Source: an uncultured Christensenellaceae bacterium (GTDB lineage Bacteria > Bacillota > Clostridia > Christensenellales > Pumilibacteraceae). Taken from it: a stretch of DNA of 64,000 nucleotides. Positions within the stretch are counted from its first letter, which is position 1; every line of letters begins with the position of its first letter. The notes beneath the pieces were generated by a model, which did no database searches, was not told the DNA's origin, and was given only the letters and a program-made list of their open reading frames with translations. Made by a program: the position numbers and the translations under genes. The stretch lies in assembly GCA_910587455.1 (NCBI GenBank), contig CAJULK010000007.1, forward strand, positions 49,742-113,741, read 5' to 3'. Below, in pieces: positions 8,357-17,218 of this stretch.

Positions 8357-9229
8357 TTATTCGAGCGACGCGATAATCCGCTTTGCGGCGAGATTGACCT
8401 CGACTTCCGCATCGCGCCCGCCGTCCGCCAAAAGCTCGACCGCCGCAATGATCGCACCTACGTAGTCCTTTTCCGAGACGGCTGCTTTCAGCTCGTTTTC
8501 GGGATCGAACGTATCCCCCGCCTTTTTGCGCTTTTTGTAAACCTTTTCGGCGAGCAAAAGCGACGGGAAATTATCGGGCAGTTTTTTGAGCTGATCGGCG
8601 ACGCTCGTATAATGCTTTTCTTTCGCTTTCGCCTTCTCCCAGCCCATAAGCGCTTCGTCGGCGTTGTTTGCCGTTTCCGTACCGAATATAAACGTATGCC
8701 TGCCTATGAGCTTTTTGCAAAGCTCGTCGCACACGTCGTCGAAATCGAACTCGCCCATCCGCCGAGCTATGTCCGACTGCAATATTGACTGCAAAAATAC
8801 GTCGCCGAACTCCTCGCGCATATTGGCGACGTCGCGCTTATCTATAGCGTCTACCGCCTCGTACGCTTCTTCTATCATGTTGATACGAATACTTTCGTGC
8901 GTCTGCGCTCTGTCCCACGGACAGCCGTCGGGCTCGGTAAGCCGCGCTATAACGCGAAGCGCGTCAACGGCGTTGTATCTCTGTTTGTTAAACCCGTCCG
9001 CCGCGCCGTCGATACTTATTTCTTTAGCCGCGGTAAGATCTTTAAGCGCCGAGGTCTTGCCGTCGGCCGATACGGCAACGTCCTCGCCGTACAGTTTAGC
9101 GAGCTTGCGTTTGACTTCGTCGAACCTCGAATCGACGTCGCACAGCCGAAGCGCAAAAGACGTGTCTATAAGCGGCGCGCGCAAAAATTCGTCGCAGTCT
9201 ACGATCAAAACGTTTTTACGATCGCTCAT
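8357..9229 (-). CDS. mazG: MazG-type nucleotide pyrophosphohydrolase with a vestigial N-terminus (290 aa)
   Basis: Hydrolyses (d)NTPs to monophosphates and pyrophosphate, sanitising the nucleotide pool. A MazG domain starts near residue 88 with LTEPDGCPWDRAQTHESI, and the metal-binding helices contain EEAYEAVDAI and EEFGDVFLQ (EExxD pattern). A second half from about residue 190 carries the usual GWEKAKAKEK region. The first 85 residues resemble the tail of the tetrapyrrole-methylase domain found in YabN-type fusions (a VDSRF...KLAKLYGEDVAV stretch like DSRxxASDVKLxLxxxY). They lack the methyltransferase core, so this looks like a remnant of the fusion. It starts one base after the pepF-like gene ends. 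Confidence 0.88.
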   Translation of the reverse strand: MSDRKNVLIVDCDEFLRAPLIDTSFALRLCDVDSRFDEVKRKLAKLYGEDVAVSADGKTSALKDLTAAKEISIDGAADGFNKQRYNAVDALRVIARLTEPDGCPWDRAQTHESIRINMIEEAYEAVDAIDKRDVANMREEFGDVFLQSILQSDIARRMGEFDFDDVCDELCKKLIGRHTFIFGTETANNADEALMGWEKAKAKEKHYTSVADQLKKLPDNFPSLLLAEKVYKKRKKAGDTFDPENELKAAVSEKDYVGAIIAAVELLADGGRDAEVEVNLAAKRIIASLE

Positions 9230-9230
9230 G

Positions 9231-10928
9231 TCAACCGCCTATCCCGACGAGATGAGCCTCGACTTTTTTGCACAGCTCGGCGAGCGCGCCTTTATCGAAC
9301 GGACTTTTAAGTCCCGCTTCATGCGCAAGCACGTCTATGTTCTTCGTTCCGCCCGCTTCCACGAGACGGAGATACCGCGAGAGCGCGTCTGCGAAATTTT
9401 CCTCGGCAAGCTCGCCGAACTGCAATGCGAGACATGTGGAAAGACAATAGTCGATATAGTAGAACGGCGATTCGTAAATATGCTTTTGATACTGCCATCT
9501 TCCGCCGATATTTATATACGGCACGTCCGACATATCCACGTACGGACGGAACTCGCCTTCGAGCTTGAGCCACAGCGCCTTGCGCTCCGCAGGCGTCATA
9601 TCCGGATGAGTGTAAACGAGTTCTTGGAAGTAATCGACGATAACGCCGTACGGCAAGAAGTTGAGCGCGTCGAATATCTGCTGATAGGTCGCCTGTTCGG
9701 CGCGGTCGCCGTAGAAAAGCGAGTTGTAATTGTTTGCGAGCGCTTCCATGCTCATTGAATGAGTTTCCGCGGTTTCCATGCCGCCCACAAAGAGATCGAG
9801 ATCTATCTTGTTTACGTCCGCACGCTTAAACGCGTATGCGTGCCCAAACTCGTGCGTAAGAACGCCGACGTCGTCCATCGTGCCGTTGAAATTGGCGAAA
9901 ATAAACGGTTGACCGTATGCGTAAAGCATTTCGGCATAACCGCCGCCCTGCTTGTTTGCGCGCGATTCGTAATCTATAGCTTCGGCATCACACATCTGCT
10001 TAAAGAACGAGCCGAGTTTTTCGGCGTCCATATCGTCGTACATGCGCTGCGCTGCGGCAAACATGTCCGAAGCGCTACCCACGGGATCTATGTTTCCGCC
10101 CGCTATATAATTGTCGTTATCGTAAAAATGCACACTCTCTATGCCGAGCTTTCTGCAAAGCTCTTTTTTGAGCCGCGCGAGCGTCGGCACAACGTCGTTC
10201 CTGACCGATTCGCGGAATATCGCTATCTCCTTGCGTCCGTAGCCGATATGTCCTATTCCGAGATCGCCCATTTCCACGAAGTTCTTAAAGCCCATCTTCT
10301 TTGCCATAGCCGTGCGAACCTTGACCATTCTGTCGAAGATATCGTCGAGCTTGTCCGAAACGGACGCAAGCGTTTCGCCTATAACGGCGCACGCCTTTTT
10401 GCGCACACTGCGGTCGGGATCTTTGGCAAAACCGCGCATTTCGCTGAGCGTTACCTGCTTACCATGCCACGGGTAAGTAAGCCCCGCCATGAGCATTTCG
10501 TACTCCGTAACGAGCTTGTTTTCCTCTATGCGGTCGGGCACTATCTTATCGTCCATGATCTTGAGCGCCGCGCGCAGCTTGTCTATTATAAGCGGATTTA
10601 TGACTTTGCCGAGATCTTTCGCGTACGGCGAAGCCATGAGCGCGCGGTTGAATTCTGCTGTTTTGGCGGAAAGTGCCGGCATGTTCTCGTCGTAGAAATT
10701 CTGTTCGCCCACATAGAACTCGTCTTTTACGTTAAGCGTGTAACGGATCATCGCGATAAACGTGGCCGTGTAGAACTCCGCAAAATACTCGTTAACTCCG
10801 TCCCGAAGCGAAGCGAGCTGTTCCGCGCTCTTTACGTCGTTTATCTTGCCGATAGCCCCGTCGAGATATGCGCACGCCGCCTCGATGTCGGCGCGCTCGT
10901 ACTTGTAATCCTTGATCTTTTTAACCAT
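9231..10928 (-). CDS. M3-family oligoendopeptidase, PepF-like (565 aa)
   Basis: A cytosolic zinc metallopeptidase that cleaves oligopeptides. The zinc site HEFGH lies at residues 359-363, and the third ligand is in the downstream METAETHSMSMEAL helix, as in the M3 family. The N-terminal half is helical and contains the family's MLAGLTYPWHG and RSVRKKACAVIGETL segments. The length (565) matches short clostridial M3B peptidases. A TTGACA-N17-TAAAAT promoter at 10956-10984 and a GAGG site precede the ATG. It is probably the first gene of an operon running through mazG, dus and cyclophilin. Confidence 0.93.
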   Translation of the reverse strand: MVKKIKDYKYERADIEAACAYLDGAIGKINDVKSAEQLASLRDGVNEYFAEFYTATFIAMIRYTLNVKDEFYVGEQNFYDENMPALSAKTAEFNRALMASPYAKDLGKVINPLIIDKLRAALKIMDDKIVPDRIEENKLVTEYEMLMAGLTYPWHGKQVTLSEMRGFAKDPDRSVRKKACAVIGETLASVSDKLDDIFDRMVKVRTAMAKKMGFKNFVEMGDLGIGHIGYGRKEIAIFRESVRNDVVPTLARLKKELCRKLGIESVHFYDNDNYIAGGNIDPVGSASDMFAAAQRMYDDMDAEKLGSFFKQMCDAEAIDYESRANKQGGGYAEMLYAYGQPFIFANFNGTMDDVGVLTHEFGHAYAFKRADVNKIDLDLFVGGMETAETHSMSMEALANNYNSLFYGDRAEQATYQQIFDALNFLPYGVIVDYFQELVYTHPDMTPAERKALWLKLEGEFRPYVDMSDVPYINIGGRWQYQKHIYESPFYYIDYCLSTCLALQFGELAEENFADALSRYLRLVEAGGTKNIDVLAHEAGLKSPFDKGALAELCKKVEAHLVGIGG

Positions 10929-10955
10929 TATGACCTCACCTAAAAACTTTTCTTT

Positions 10956-10984
10956 ATTTTACTACAATGCAAAAAAGATGTCAA
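10956..10984 (-). promoter_or_regulatory. Promoter of the pepF-mazG-dus group
   Basis: TTGACA, 17-base spacer and TAAAAT on the minus strand, about 28 bases before the pepF-like start codon. Confidence 0.7.
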
Positions 10985-11082
10985 TCGTACTCGACACGTA
11001 CGATCGACATTATAATAATAAGATATCGCGGCTGTACTACGTCAATAACACAATAAACGGCTGAGTTGCAATTCGGTTTTCT

Positions 11083-11430
11083 CTGTCATGCGAACCGAAT
11101 GATCGGCGTTAGCTCGCCTTACGGCGAAAACTGTTCTTCTGCGTCATTCCGAACAAGCGAGCGACGTGAAGAATCCCAACTTTATTCACCGCGAAGCGTG
11201 TACGCAATTGCTTAAGAGATTCTTCGCTTCGCTCAGAATGACAAGCCGGAGGCTTGGCGTTGGCTCGCCTTACGGCGAGAAACTACTCGAAACGGCGTAG
11301 CGCACGAGATTGCTCGCATGCGCTCGGAATGACACAGAGGTTACGAGTGGCGGCGTAGCCGCAATATATTCTTGTCATTCTGAACGAACGAGCGCAACGA
11401 GCGACGTGAAGAATCTCACCCCTATTCTTT
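11083..11430. repeat. Dispersed non-coding repeat cluster (CATTC-GAAGAATC family)
   Basis: This gene-free stretch holds several copies of two linked modules. Module 1 is a GTCATTC(T/C)GAAC...GTGAAGAATC unit seen near 11143-11176 and 11373-11416, with inverted copies (GATTCTTCGC...AGAATGAC) near 11218-11242 and 11303-11332. Module 2 is GGCTCGCCTTACGGCGAGAA, a small stem with perfect CTCGCC/GGCGAG arms, near 11262-11281 and, truncated, at 11111-11127. Both modules recur at 35567-35716 and 63756-64000. Translations of such repeats give spurious 'CHSER/NDTE' peptides, so the ORFs here are rejected. No transposase is nearby. Confidence 0.75.
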
Positions 11431-11444
11431 ATAAGTCTGCAATA

Positions 11445-12992
11445 CTATCCGCCTATAACTTCGAAAACCGTAAACGACAGCGGCGGCACCGTTATGTTCG
11501 TCTTGGTCGGTTTGGCTTCCTTGCCGACCGCGAAAAGCGTTTTCGATTTTTGCGGAATCACGCGCGGCGCTATCTGTTTTACTTTTAACGGATTGACCAC
11601 GCACAAAAGATTTCCGCGCTTGTACACGAGCGGCTCGGCGCCCTTGGCATGAACAAACTCGAAATCGGGCTCGGTAAATTCCCTGCGCGTTTTTCTAAAC
11701 GCGAAAAACGATTTGAGCGCGTTAAGAAGCGATTTCTTGTCCTTTTCCTGCGACGCAACGTTTACTTGCTTATCCTGCTCGGTCGGCAGGAAAGTTTTTT
11801 CCGCGTCGGAAAATCCCGCGTTCTTTTCGAGATTCCACTGCATGGGCGTACGCGAACCCGTTCGCGCAAAACCGCACTCGACGGACGGCAGATCCTTTAC
11901 ATACTTCATGCCTATCTCGTCGCCGTAATATACGAACGGCACGCCGGGAAGAGTAAAGAGCGTGGCGTAAATGACTTTCAGCTGCTCCTGCGTGTAATAA
12001 GGCGCAAGCCGCGGCGTGTCGTGATTGCAGCTTATGATACCCAAATATCCGCTGCCCTTGACAGCGCCGTACCATTCCGAAAATCCCGCGGCAACCGTCG
12101 CCGCATCACCTCTGCCTTCGGCGTCGAAATAACTGTAGACGCCCGGTTCTTCCTCGCCGCGCACCAAAAGATTGTACGGATTGCCGTGGTGATCGAGCAT
12201 GAAATCGGCATGGAATCCGGCACATACAGCCTGCGGATCGCTCCATTCCGAAACAATTACGGTATCGGGATATTCATCGTCGAGCATTTTGCGCACGTCG
12301 CGCCATATCTCGCTCGTTTTGGGTTTTTCGTTCCTATCGCCGTCGTTCTTGACAAGCGAGTCCGCCATATCCACGCGGAACCCGTCCGCACCGCGGTCGA
12401 GCCAAAACCGCATTACCGATTTAAGCCATTCGCGCGTAGCAAGCGCCGCGGGGCTGTCGTGAGGCATTTGCCACGACGGATCGTCCACACGGTTAAACCC
12501 GTAATTGAGCGACGGCTGCGTGGAAAAGAAGTTTACGACATAATTGCCTTTGCGGTCGTGCCGACCGGATATCGCCTTGAACCCCTGCGGGAAATCCCAC
12601 TCGCCTTTCGTCCAAATAAATCTGTCACTGAGCTCGTTTGGCGTACTCTCCGCAGAACGCAAAAAGTCTGCGTTCTGTTCGGACGTGTGACCCGGCACGA
12701 GATCGAGGATCACTTTAATTCCTTTGGCGTGTGCGGATTTTATAAACTCGTCGAAATCGGCTTCCGTGCCGAAACGTTCGGATACCTTAAAATAATCGCG
12801 CACATCGTATCCGCCGTCCATAAACGGCGAATCGTAATGCGGATTGAGCCATACGGCGTTCGCCCCTAGCGATTTTATATGATCGAGCTTTTCGGTCATA
12901 CCCTTAAAATCGCCGTAACCGTCGCCGTTGCCGTCTTTGAACGAATTGGGATATATTTCGTAAAACACAGCCGATTTCAACCAAGTTGACAT
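11445..12992 (-). CDS. GH13 alpha-amylase-family glycosidase (515 aa)
   Basis: Hydrolyses or transfers alpha-glucosidic bonds. The (beta/alpha)8 barrel shows the GH13 regions in order: GANAVWLNPHYDSP, VILDLVPGHTS, GFRVDMA with nucleophile Asp208, VIVSEWSDP with acid/base Glu249, and SCNHDTPRL with transition-state Asp325. The catalytic triad is therefore complete. The N-terminal KDGNGDGYGDFKGMTEKLDH loop is typical of oligo-1,6-glucosidase and alpha-glucosidase relatives. A beta-rich C-domain follows residue about 430. No signal peptide is present, so it is intracellular and acts on imported oligosaccharides; the exact substrate is unresolved. GGAGGG precedes the ATG. It lies 31 bases downstream of the Wzz-like gene. 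Confidence 0.92.
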   Translation of the reverse strand: MSTWLKSAVFYEIYPNSFKDGNGDGYGDFKGMTEKLDHIKSLGANAVWLNPHYDSPFMDGGYDVRDYFKVSERFGTEADFDEFIKSAHAKGIKVILDLVPGHTSEQNADFLRSAESTPNELSDRFIWTKGEWDFPQGFKAISGRHDRKGNYVVNFFSTQPSLNYGFNRVDDPSWQMPHDSPAALATREWLKSVMRFWLDRGADGFRVDMADSLVKNDGDRNEKPKTSEIWRDVRKMLDDEYPDTVIVSEWSDPQAVCAGFHADFMLDHHGNPYNLLVRGEEEPGVYSYFDAEGRGDAATVAAGFSEWYGAVKGSGYLGIISCNHDTPRLAPYYTQEQLKVIYATLFTLPGVPFVYYGDEIGMKYVKDLPSVECGFARTGSRTPMQWNLEKNAGFSDAEKTFLPTEQDKQVNVASQEKDKKSLLNALKSFFAFRKTRREFTEPDFEFVHAKGAEPLVYKRGNLLCVVNPLKVKQIAPRVIPQKSKTLFAVGKEAKPTKTNITVPPLSFTVFEVIGG

Positions 12993-13023
12993 AGTATGCC
13001 CTCCTGTCTAACGCTCGAATTTT

Positions 13024-14520
13024 TTATTTCTTGCTTTCCTCTTTATCATCGGCATCAACAACCGTTTCCGCATTAGCATCGGCAGGCGCTTCCGCAATAT
13101 CGGCTCGGACTGCCGATTTGGCGCGTTTCGCATTGGCCTTGCCTATCTTGACGCCCGTAACGATACCGCCGACAAGAAGCCCCGCGATGACCGCGCAGGC
13201 ATACACAACAAGAAGATTCATGCTCGACGACTTGCGCGACACTACGGGCTGACGTATCTGACGAACAGACGACGAAACGAACGTCGTGTCGTAGTAATCG
13301 GATATGAGATTATTGACCTTCTTGACGAACGCGGTCGTTTCCTCTTCGAGTTTGACGAGCATTGCCACCGCTTCCCGCTGTTGATCGGGCGTCGCAGCCA
13401 AGCCTGTGTCACCCAGCTTTTGCAGTCTCAACTGTATGTTGGAAAGCTGATCGGCATAGGTCAGAAGTTCACGGTTGGACGTGTCGAGCCTGTCGATATA
13501 TTCGTAATATTTGGCGGGGAACGTTTCCGTCGTAACTGTCTTACCGCTCGAATCGGTAGACGTGATCGTATTCGGTTTAATGTCTGCGATAAGAGTTTTG
13601 AGACTCGCGATATACGTTTCGAGGTTGGTACGCTTGACTTCTATGAGCGACTGTTCGGCTTTAAGCGAATCTTCCGCGACATCCGGCTGACGCCACACAT
13701 TGTTGATCATGATATAGTTGTTGAACAGATTGTACTGCATACGCAACTCCTCGAGCGCGCTTGCAAGCGTACCGAACGACCCGTTTTCGAGCGTTGATAT
13801 AAAGTCGGGCGCACTTTCGGTATATTTTTCTATTATCTGTTCTATCGAATTGAGCGAAGCCGTGTACAGATCGTAAACGGAAGTAAACTCATACGTTTCG
13901 CTTTGGGAAAGCACGTACGTATCCGCAGGGAACATCTCGGTGATCGAATAGCGCGACTTGAAATCATCCTGATAGCTTTTTACGATCTTATTCAAAAGAT
14001 TTTGAGCCTGCGCGTCGGACAGCCCCAAAGAATCGGGATTGGGTATGATTATGTCGAACCGCGTCGGGTGCATTACGTAGGTGCGCAGCTGCTCTTTCGC
14101 CGAATTGTCGCCGTTGGCTGCCGCATTTACGAGCCGAATGTACTCTTCGGTCTCCACTGCCGACACGCGCATTTGTGCGCGAAGCGACGATATATCCTTT
14201 ATCTTGCCGCCCAGCCCCGCCGACTCCACGGCGTTTGCAAGCACGACGGTCGATATAATATTATCGGTATCGAGCGTGCCGCCGTTGGGCGTTTCGCCGT
14301 TTTCTATACCGTCGTAAATAAATTCGATAGTGGTCTGAGCGACCGGCTCCGTCTTATAAAAAAACTTGATCGGAAGCACGACGACCGACACGAGCGCAAC
14401 CGCTATTACGGCGTATATGAGCATACGCAACCAGCCCGTTTTGATAAACTTGCCTATTTTGCGGAACGTCAAGCCGTCCTCGACGTAATCTTCGTCAGCG
14501 TAAACATTGGTTCGAGCCAT
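13024..14520 (-). CDS. Wzz/chain-length-determinant-like membrane protein (498 aa)
   Basis: The topology is that of polysaccharide co-polymerases: a short cytoplasmic N-terminus, a transmembrane helix at about residues 33-55, a large extracytoplasmic alpha-helical region with long coiled-coil-like stretches (about 190-410), and a second transmembrane helix near 435-458 followed by a basic then acidic cytoplasmic tail. No tyrosine-kinase domain follows. Sequence similarity to Wzz is only general, so the family call rests mainly on topology. In such proteins the outer domain sets the length of surface polysaccharide. A GGAG site precedes the ATG. It is the upstream partner of the GH13 gene; no glycosyltransferases are nearby. 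Confidence 0.55.
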   Translation of the reverse strand: MARTNVYADEDYVEDGLTFRKIGKFIKTGWLRMLIYAVIAVALVSVVVLPIKFFYKTEPVAQTTIEFIYDGIENGETPNGGTLDTDNIISTVVLANAVESAGLGGKIKDISSLRAQMRVSAVETEEYIRLVNAAANGDNSAKEQLRTYVMHPTRFDIIIPNPDSLGLSDAQAQNLLNKIVKSYQDDFKSRYSITEMFPADTYVLSQSETYEFTSVYDLYTASLNSIEQIIEKYTESAPDFISTLENGSFGTLASALEELRMQYNLFNNYIMINNVWRQPDVAEDSLKAEQSLIEVKRTNLETYIASLKTLIADIKPNTITSTDSSGKTVTTETFPAKYYEYIDRLDTSNRELLTYADQLSNIQLRLQKLGDTGLAATPDQQREAVAMLVKLEEETTAFVKKVNNLISDYYDTTFVSSSVRQIRQPVVSRKSSSMNLLVVYACAVIAGLLVGGIVTGVKIGKANAKRAKSAVRADIAEAPADANAETVVDADDKEESKK

Positions 14521-14599
14521 GTTTTCTCCTTTGCATTGTATTATTCGTCAATAAGTAGTATACCACCGATGAATAATAAAATCAACCGATTGAGGATTT

Positions 14600-14914
14600 T
14601 TATTTGGTATTCTTCATCAAATCTATGAAAGATTTCTTTCTGTCGGCAGGCAGCTTGGCAAGGACGGAAATTATCTCCATGTCCTGTCTGTAATCCGCAT
14701 AATTGTCGGCAAAAAACTCCGCGCAGGAAATTTCGAGCACGTCGATAATATCCAACAGCACGGGAAGCGAAATGTTGAAATTTCTGCTCTCTATCTGATT
14801 GATGTACGTCGGACTTTTGCCGAGCCGCAAACTCAATTCCCTTGCGGACAGATTCTTCCTGTTTCTGAAATACCCTATTCGAAAAGCCAAATCGTTCAAA
14901 TTCATAGTAGACAC
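14600..14914 (-). CDS. XRE-family regulator (104 aa)
   Basis: Residues 8-62 are a classical Cro/C1 helix-turn-helix (NRKNLSARELSLRLGKSPTY, then INQIESRNFNISLPVLLDII). A 40-residue helical tail ends with ADRKKSFIDLMKNTK, as in small clostridial XRE proteins that track phage or mobile regulation. The ATG is preceded by GGGGTG. The 160-base gap before the divergent lipoprotein pseudogene contains the palindrome TTAGT-ATAA-ACTAA at 14998-15011 and further TTATTAGTAA/TTACTAATAA arms, which are plausible operators. Autoregulation and control of the divergent gene are inferred. Confidence 0.88.
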   Translation of the reverse strand: MSTMNLNDLAFRIGYFRNRKNLSARELSLRLGKSPTYINQIESRNFNISLPVLLDIIDVLEISCAEFFADNYADYRQDMEIISVLAKLPADRKKSFIDLMKNTK

Positions 14915-14997
14915 CCCGTCGATATCAGTTTAGTGTCTGCCGTGTTTTCGTGTTATTAGTAAAAACATACAAATATTATTAAGAAACATTATGATGA

Positions 14998-15044
14998 TTA
15001 GTATAAACTAAATATTTGACTTTATACTAATTATTTTATATACT
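14998..15044 (+). promoter_or_regulatory. Promoter with adjoining palindrome, lipoprotein pseudogene
   Basis: TTGACT at 15016-15021 and TATACT at 15039-15044 are 17 bases apart and point toward the ATG at 15074. A perfect 5+5 palindrome TTAGT-N4-ACTAA (14998-15011) abuts the -35 box, a good position for a repressor or activator such as the divergent XRE protein. Confidence 0.55.
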
Positions 15045-15073
15045 GTTACTAATAACAATCTGTGTGGGGCAAT

Positions 15074-15541
15074 ATGAAAAAGGTTTTATTTACGGTGTTG
15101 CTTGCCGCAATCTCGTTTGCTGCGGTGTGTTGCTGTTCGGCATGCGCCGAAAGACCGTATTCGTTGAAAACGGGAGTCTACGGTTTCGAATATGCTTTGA
15201 TCACAAACAAACTGACGGACGAGGTGCAAAAAAAGGGGTTCGACGATATCATTAACGACGGCGACGCTTTTACGGAATGAGGCAATTTGTTCAGCTTTGA
15301 AATCTACATAACCGACGACGTCGAATATTTTTGCGAAAGCGGCGACAGGTATTTCGTGCGAAGCGAGGGGCTCGCGTTCGAAGTAACGGGAAACGACACG
15401 CTCGAACTTCATTTCCCCTATTGGCGCGGCTACGATCTTCGCGCTTACGACGTTTTGATAATTCTGACGCGCAAACAGACATACGGCAGAGACGCTCGTT
15501 GCACGCAAGCGAAAAGGCGTGACACAAAGTCACGCCTTTAA
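15074..15541 (+). pseudogene. Small lipoprotein gene broken by an in-frame TGA
   Basis: The ATG at 15074 begins a lipoprotein signal: MKKVLFTVLLAAISFAAVCC followed by a CSAC lipobox. After 68 codons the frame meets TGA at 15278-15280, then continues in the same frame with good composition (FSFEIYITDDVEYFCESG...WRGYDLRAYDVLIILTRK) to about 15480. Replacing the stop by Trp would give one protein. Beyond that, the frame reads straight into the terminator hairpin at 15513-15539, so the true 3' end has probably been lost as well. UGA recoding is unlikely because neighbouring genes use TGA as a normal stop. No family was recognised. GGGG precedes the ATG. Confidence 0.6.
15513..15539. terminator. 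Perfect 11-bp bidirectional terminator
   Basis: AAAGGCGTGAC (15513-15523), a 5-base loop, GTCACGCCTTT (15529-15539). It lies between a plus-strand pseudogene and the minus-strand purine permease, and the terminal A/T bases can serve both directions. Confidence 0.75.
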
Positions 15542-15575
15542 GAGTAAATCTATAGTCCCCGACCGATTTACCGAA

Positions 15576-17132
15576 TCAGTGAGTAAGGAAGAACATGAGC
15601 GCGAAGAGCACGCCGATAACGACCGTCACGGGGTGTATTTCTTTTACCTTGCCCGTGCACAGTTTGATGAGCAAGTACGCGATGATTCCGAACGCGATAC
15701 CGTACGAAATGTTGTACGTGAACGGCATCAAGGCTATAGTAAGGAATGCGGGAACAGACTGAGCGGGATCTTTCCAATCTATTTCTTTTACGCAACCCAT
15801 CATGAGCACGCCTACGTAGATAAGCGCGACGGCGGTCGCCTGTCCGGGAATTATCGAAACAAGCGGGCTGAGGAACATAGCAACGACGAAGCACAGCGAG
15901 GTTATGAGCGAAGCGAAGCCCGTCTTTGCGCCGGCGCCTATGCCTGCCGACGATTCCACAAACGTCGTGACGGTGGAAGTACCCGCGATAGCGCCGGTAG
16001 AAGTTGCGATAGCGTCGCAGAGCATCGACTTGTTGATGTTGGGGATGTTGCCGTCTTTATCGAGCAGGTTGCCGCTCGCGCAAGCGCCGTACAGCGTGCC
16101 CATCGTGTCGAACATGTCTACCATGCAGAACGCAAGCGCCGACGTGATTATAACGAGAGCGAGCTGTCCGCCGTTGTGCGTGGCGAGATAGCCGCTGAAA
16201 TCGAAGCCCTTAACGAATACCTGACCTACCGACTGCGTGCCCCAATCTTTGAATGCGTCAATGGGATTGAGAAGCGAGAAGCCGTCTATTATTTCGATAC
16301 AAGTCGTGTCGCCGTAGCCGTAGCCTATACCCATGAACACCCAGTAAAGACCTGCCGCGCCGAGTATCGCCCACAGCACCGCGCCTTTGACGCCGCGCTT
16401 TGCGAGCACCGCGACGACTATTACGCCGATCACAGTCACGAGCACGGGCATTACAGAGCCGTAAGTCGCGCTGCCGAGGAAGTTGAAAGAAATGAGGTTA
16501 ACCAACGTAACATCGTCGTTTACGACCAATCCCGATTTTTGGAAACCGATAAACGCTATAAACAGACCTATACCGGCGGGAATAGCCACGCGAACCGCCT
16601 TGGGGATCGCGTTAAACAAGTGTTTGCGAAGTCCCGTAACGGTGAGGATAATAAAGATTATACCGTCGATCAAAACGAGGAGAAGCGCGTTTGCATACGA
16701 CAGCCCGAAAGTGAAGCATATCGTGTACGTAAAGAATGCGTTCAGTCCCATTCCGCTCGCCTGCGCCAAAGGCATACGAGCGAGAAGCGACATGAGCACA
16801 GTACCGACGATCGCCGACAGTGCCGTCGCGATGTATATTGCACCCTGCGATACGCCGGCGAGTTCTCCGAGCATGTCCGAGTTGACGAACAGTATGTAAA
16901 CCATCGCCATGAACGTGACAAGACCGCCGACGATCTCGGTGCGGAACTTTGACCCCGCTTTGCTGATGCCGAAGAATTTATCGAGCTTGCCCGCAAATCC
17001 TTTGTACGGCGTCGGCACGGTCGCGACCGCCGCTCCGTCCGCTTGAGGCGTGGGGGGGGGTGCGCTTTCGGCTTCCGGTTGTGCTACGTCCTGTTCGGGC
17101 GCTTGCACGTCTTTGTTTTCTTCAGTTTCCAT
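15576..17132 (-). CDS. NCS2-family purine (guanine/hypoxanthine) permease (518 aa)
   Basis: An inner-membrane proton symporter for purine bases, AzgA/PbuG-like. About 12 or more hydrophobic segments follow residue 60. The sequence has the subfamily landmarks TEIVGGLVTFMAMVYILFVN, QASGMGLNAFFTYTI and GTSTVTTFVESSAGIGAGAKTG, the last being the substrate-site loop of NCS2 carriers. The first 45 residues are an unusual acidic, Pro/Ala-rich extension encoded partly by an eight-C run (17051-17058 on the plus strand). It lies 86 bases downstream of hpt, consistent with a purine salvage pair, though a terminator-like hairpin lies between them. Confidence 0.92.
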   Translation of the reverse strand: METEENKDVQAPEQDVAQPEAESAPPPTPQADGAAVATVPTPYKGFAGKLDKFFGISKAGSKFRTEIVGGLVTFMAMVYILFVNSDMLGELAGVSQGAIYIATALSAIVGTVLMSLLARMPLAQASGMGLNAFFTYTICFTFGLSYANALLLVLIDGIIFIILTVTGLRKHLFNAIPKAVRVAIPAGIGLFIAFIGFQKSGLVVNDDVTLVNLISFNFLGSATYGSVMPVLVTVIGVIVVAVLAKRGVKGAVLWAILGAAGLYWVFMGIGYGYGDTTCIEIIDGFSLLNPIDAFKDWGTQSVGQVFVKGFDFSGYLATHNGGQLALVIITSALAFCMVDMFDTMGTLYGACASGNLLDKDGNIPNINKSMLCDAIATSTGAIAGTSTVTTFVESSAGIGAGAKTGFASLITSLCFVVAMFLSPLVSIIPGQATAVALIYVGVLMMGCVKEIDWKDPAQSVPAFLTIALMPFTYNISYGIAFGIIAYLLIKLCTGKVKEIHPVTVVIGVLFALMFFLTH

Positions 17133-17171
17133 ATACTCTCCTTTATTTTTTACCGATTGTCATCGGTTATT

Positions 17172-17208
17172 ACAAAAAACAAAACCGCCGCGCAATAAAT
17201 GCGTGCGG
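17172..17208 (-). terminator. Terminator-like hairpin after hpt
   Basis: On the minus strand CCGCACGCA, a four-base loop, and an imperfect TGCGCGGCGG partner, followed by TTTTGTTTTTTG. It lies between hpt and the permease gene and may give partial read-through. Confidence 0.55.
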
Positions 17209-17218
17209 AAAGAAAAGT

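Noticed and set aside
11310..11588. Plus-strand frame beginning in the dispersed repeat
   Set aside because: Gives the familiar NDTE/CHSER translation of repeat DNA and then runs antisense through the GH13 gene.
15278..15280. UGA recoding (selenocysteine or Trp) in the lipoprotein frame
   Set aside because: Neighbouring genes use TGA as a normal stop, no SECIS-like hairpin was seen, and the 3' end also seems lost.
15519..16952. A 477-codon plus-strand frame opposite the purine permease
   Set aside because: It has no ribosome site, has Arg/His/Glu-heavy shadow composition, and lies wholly antisense to a clear NCS2 permease.
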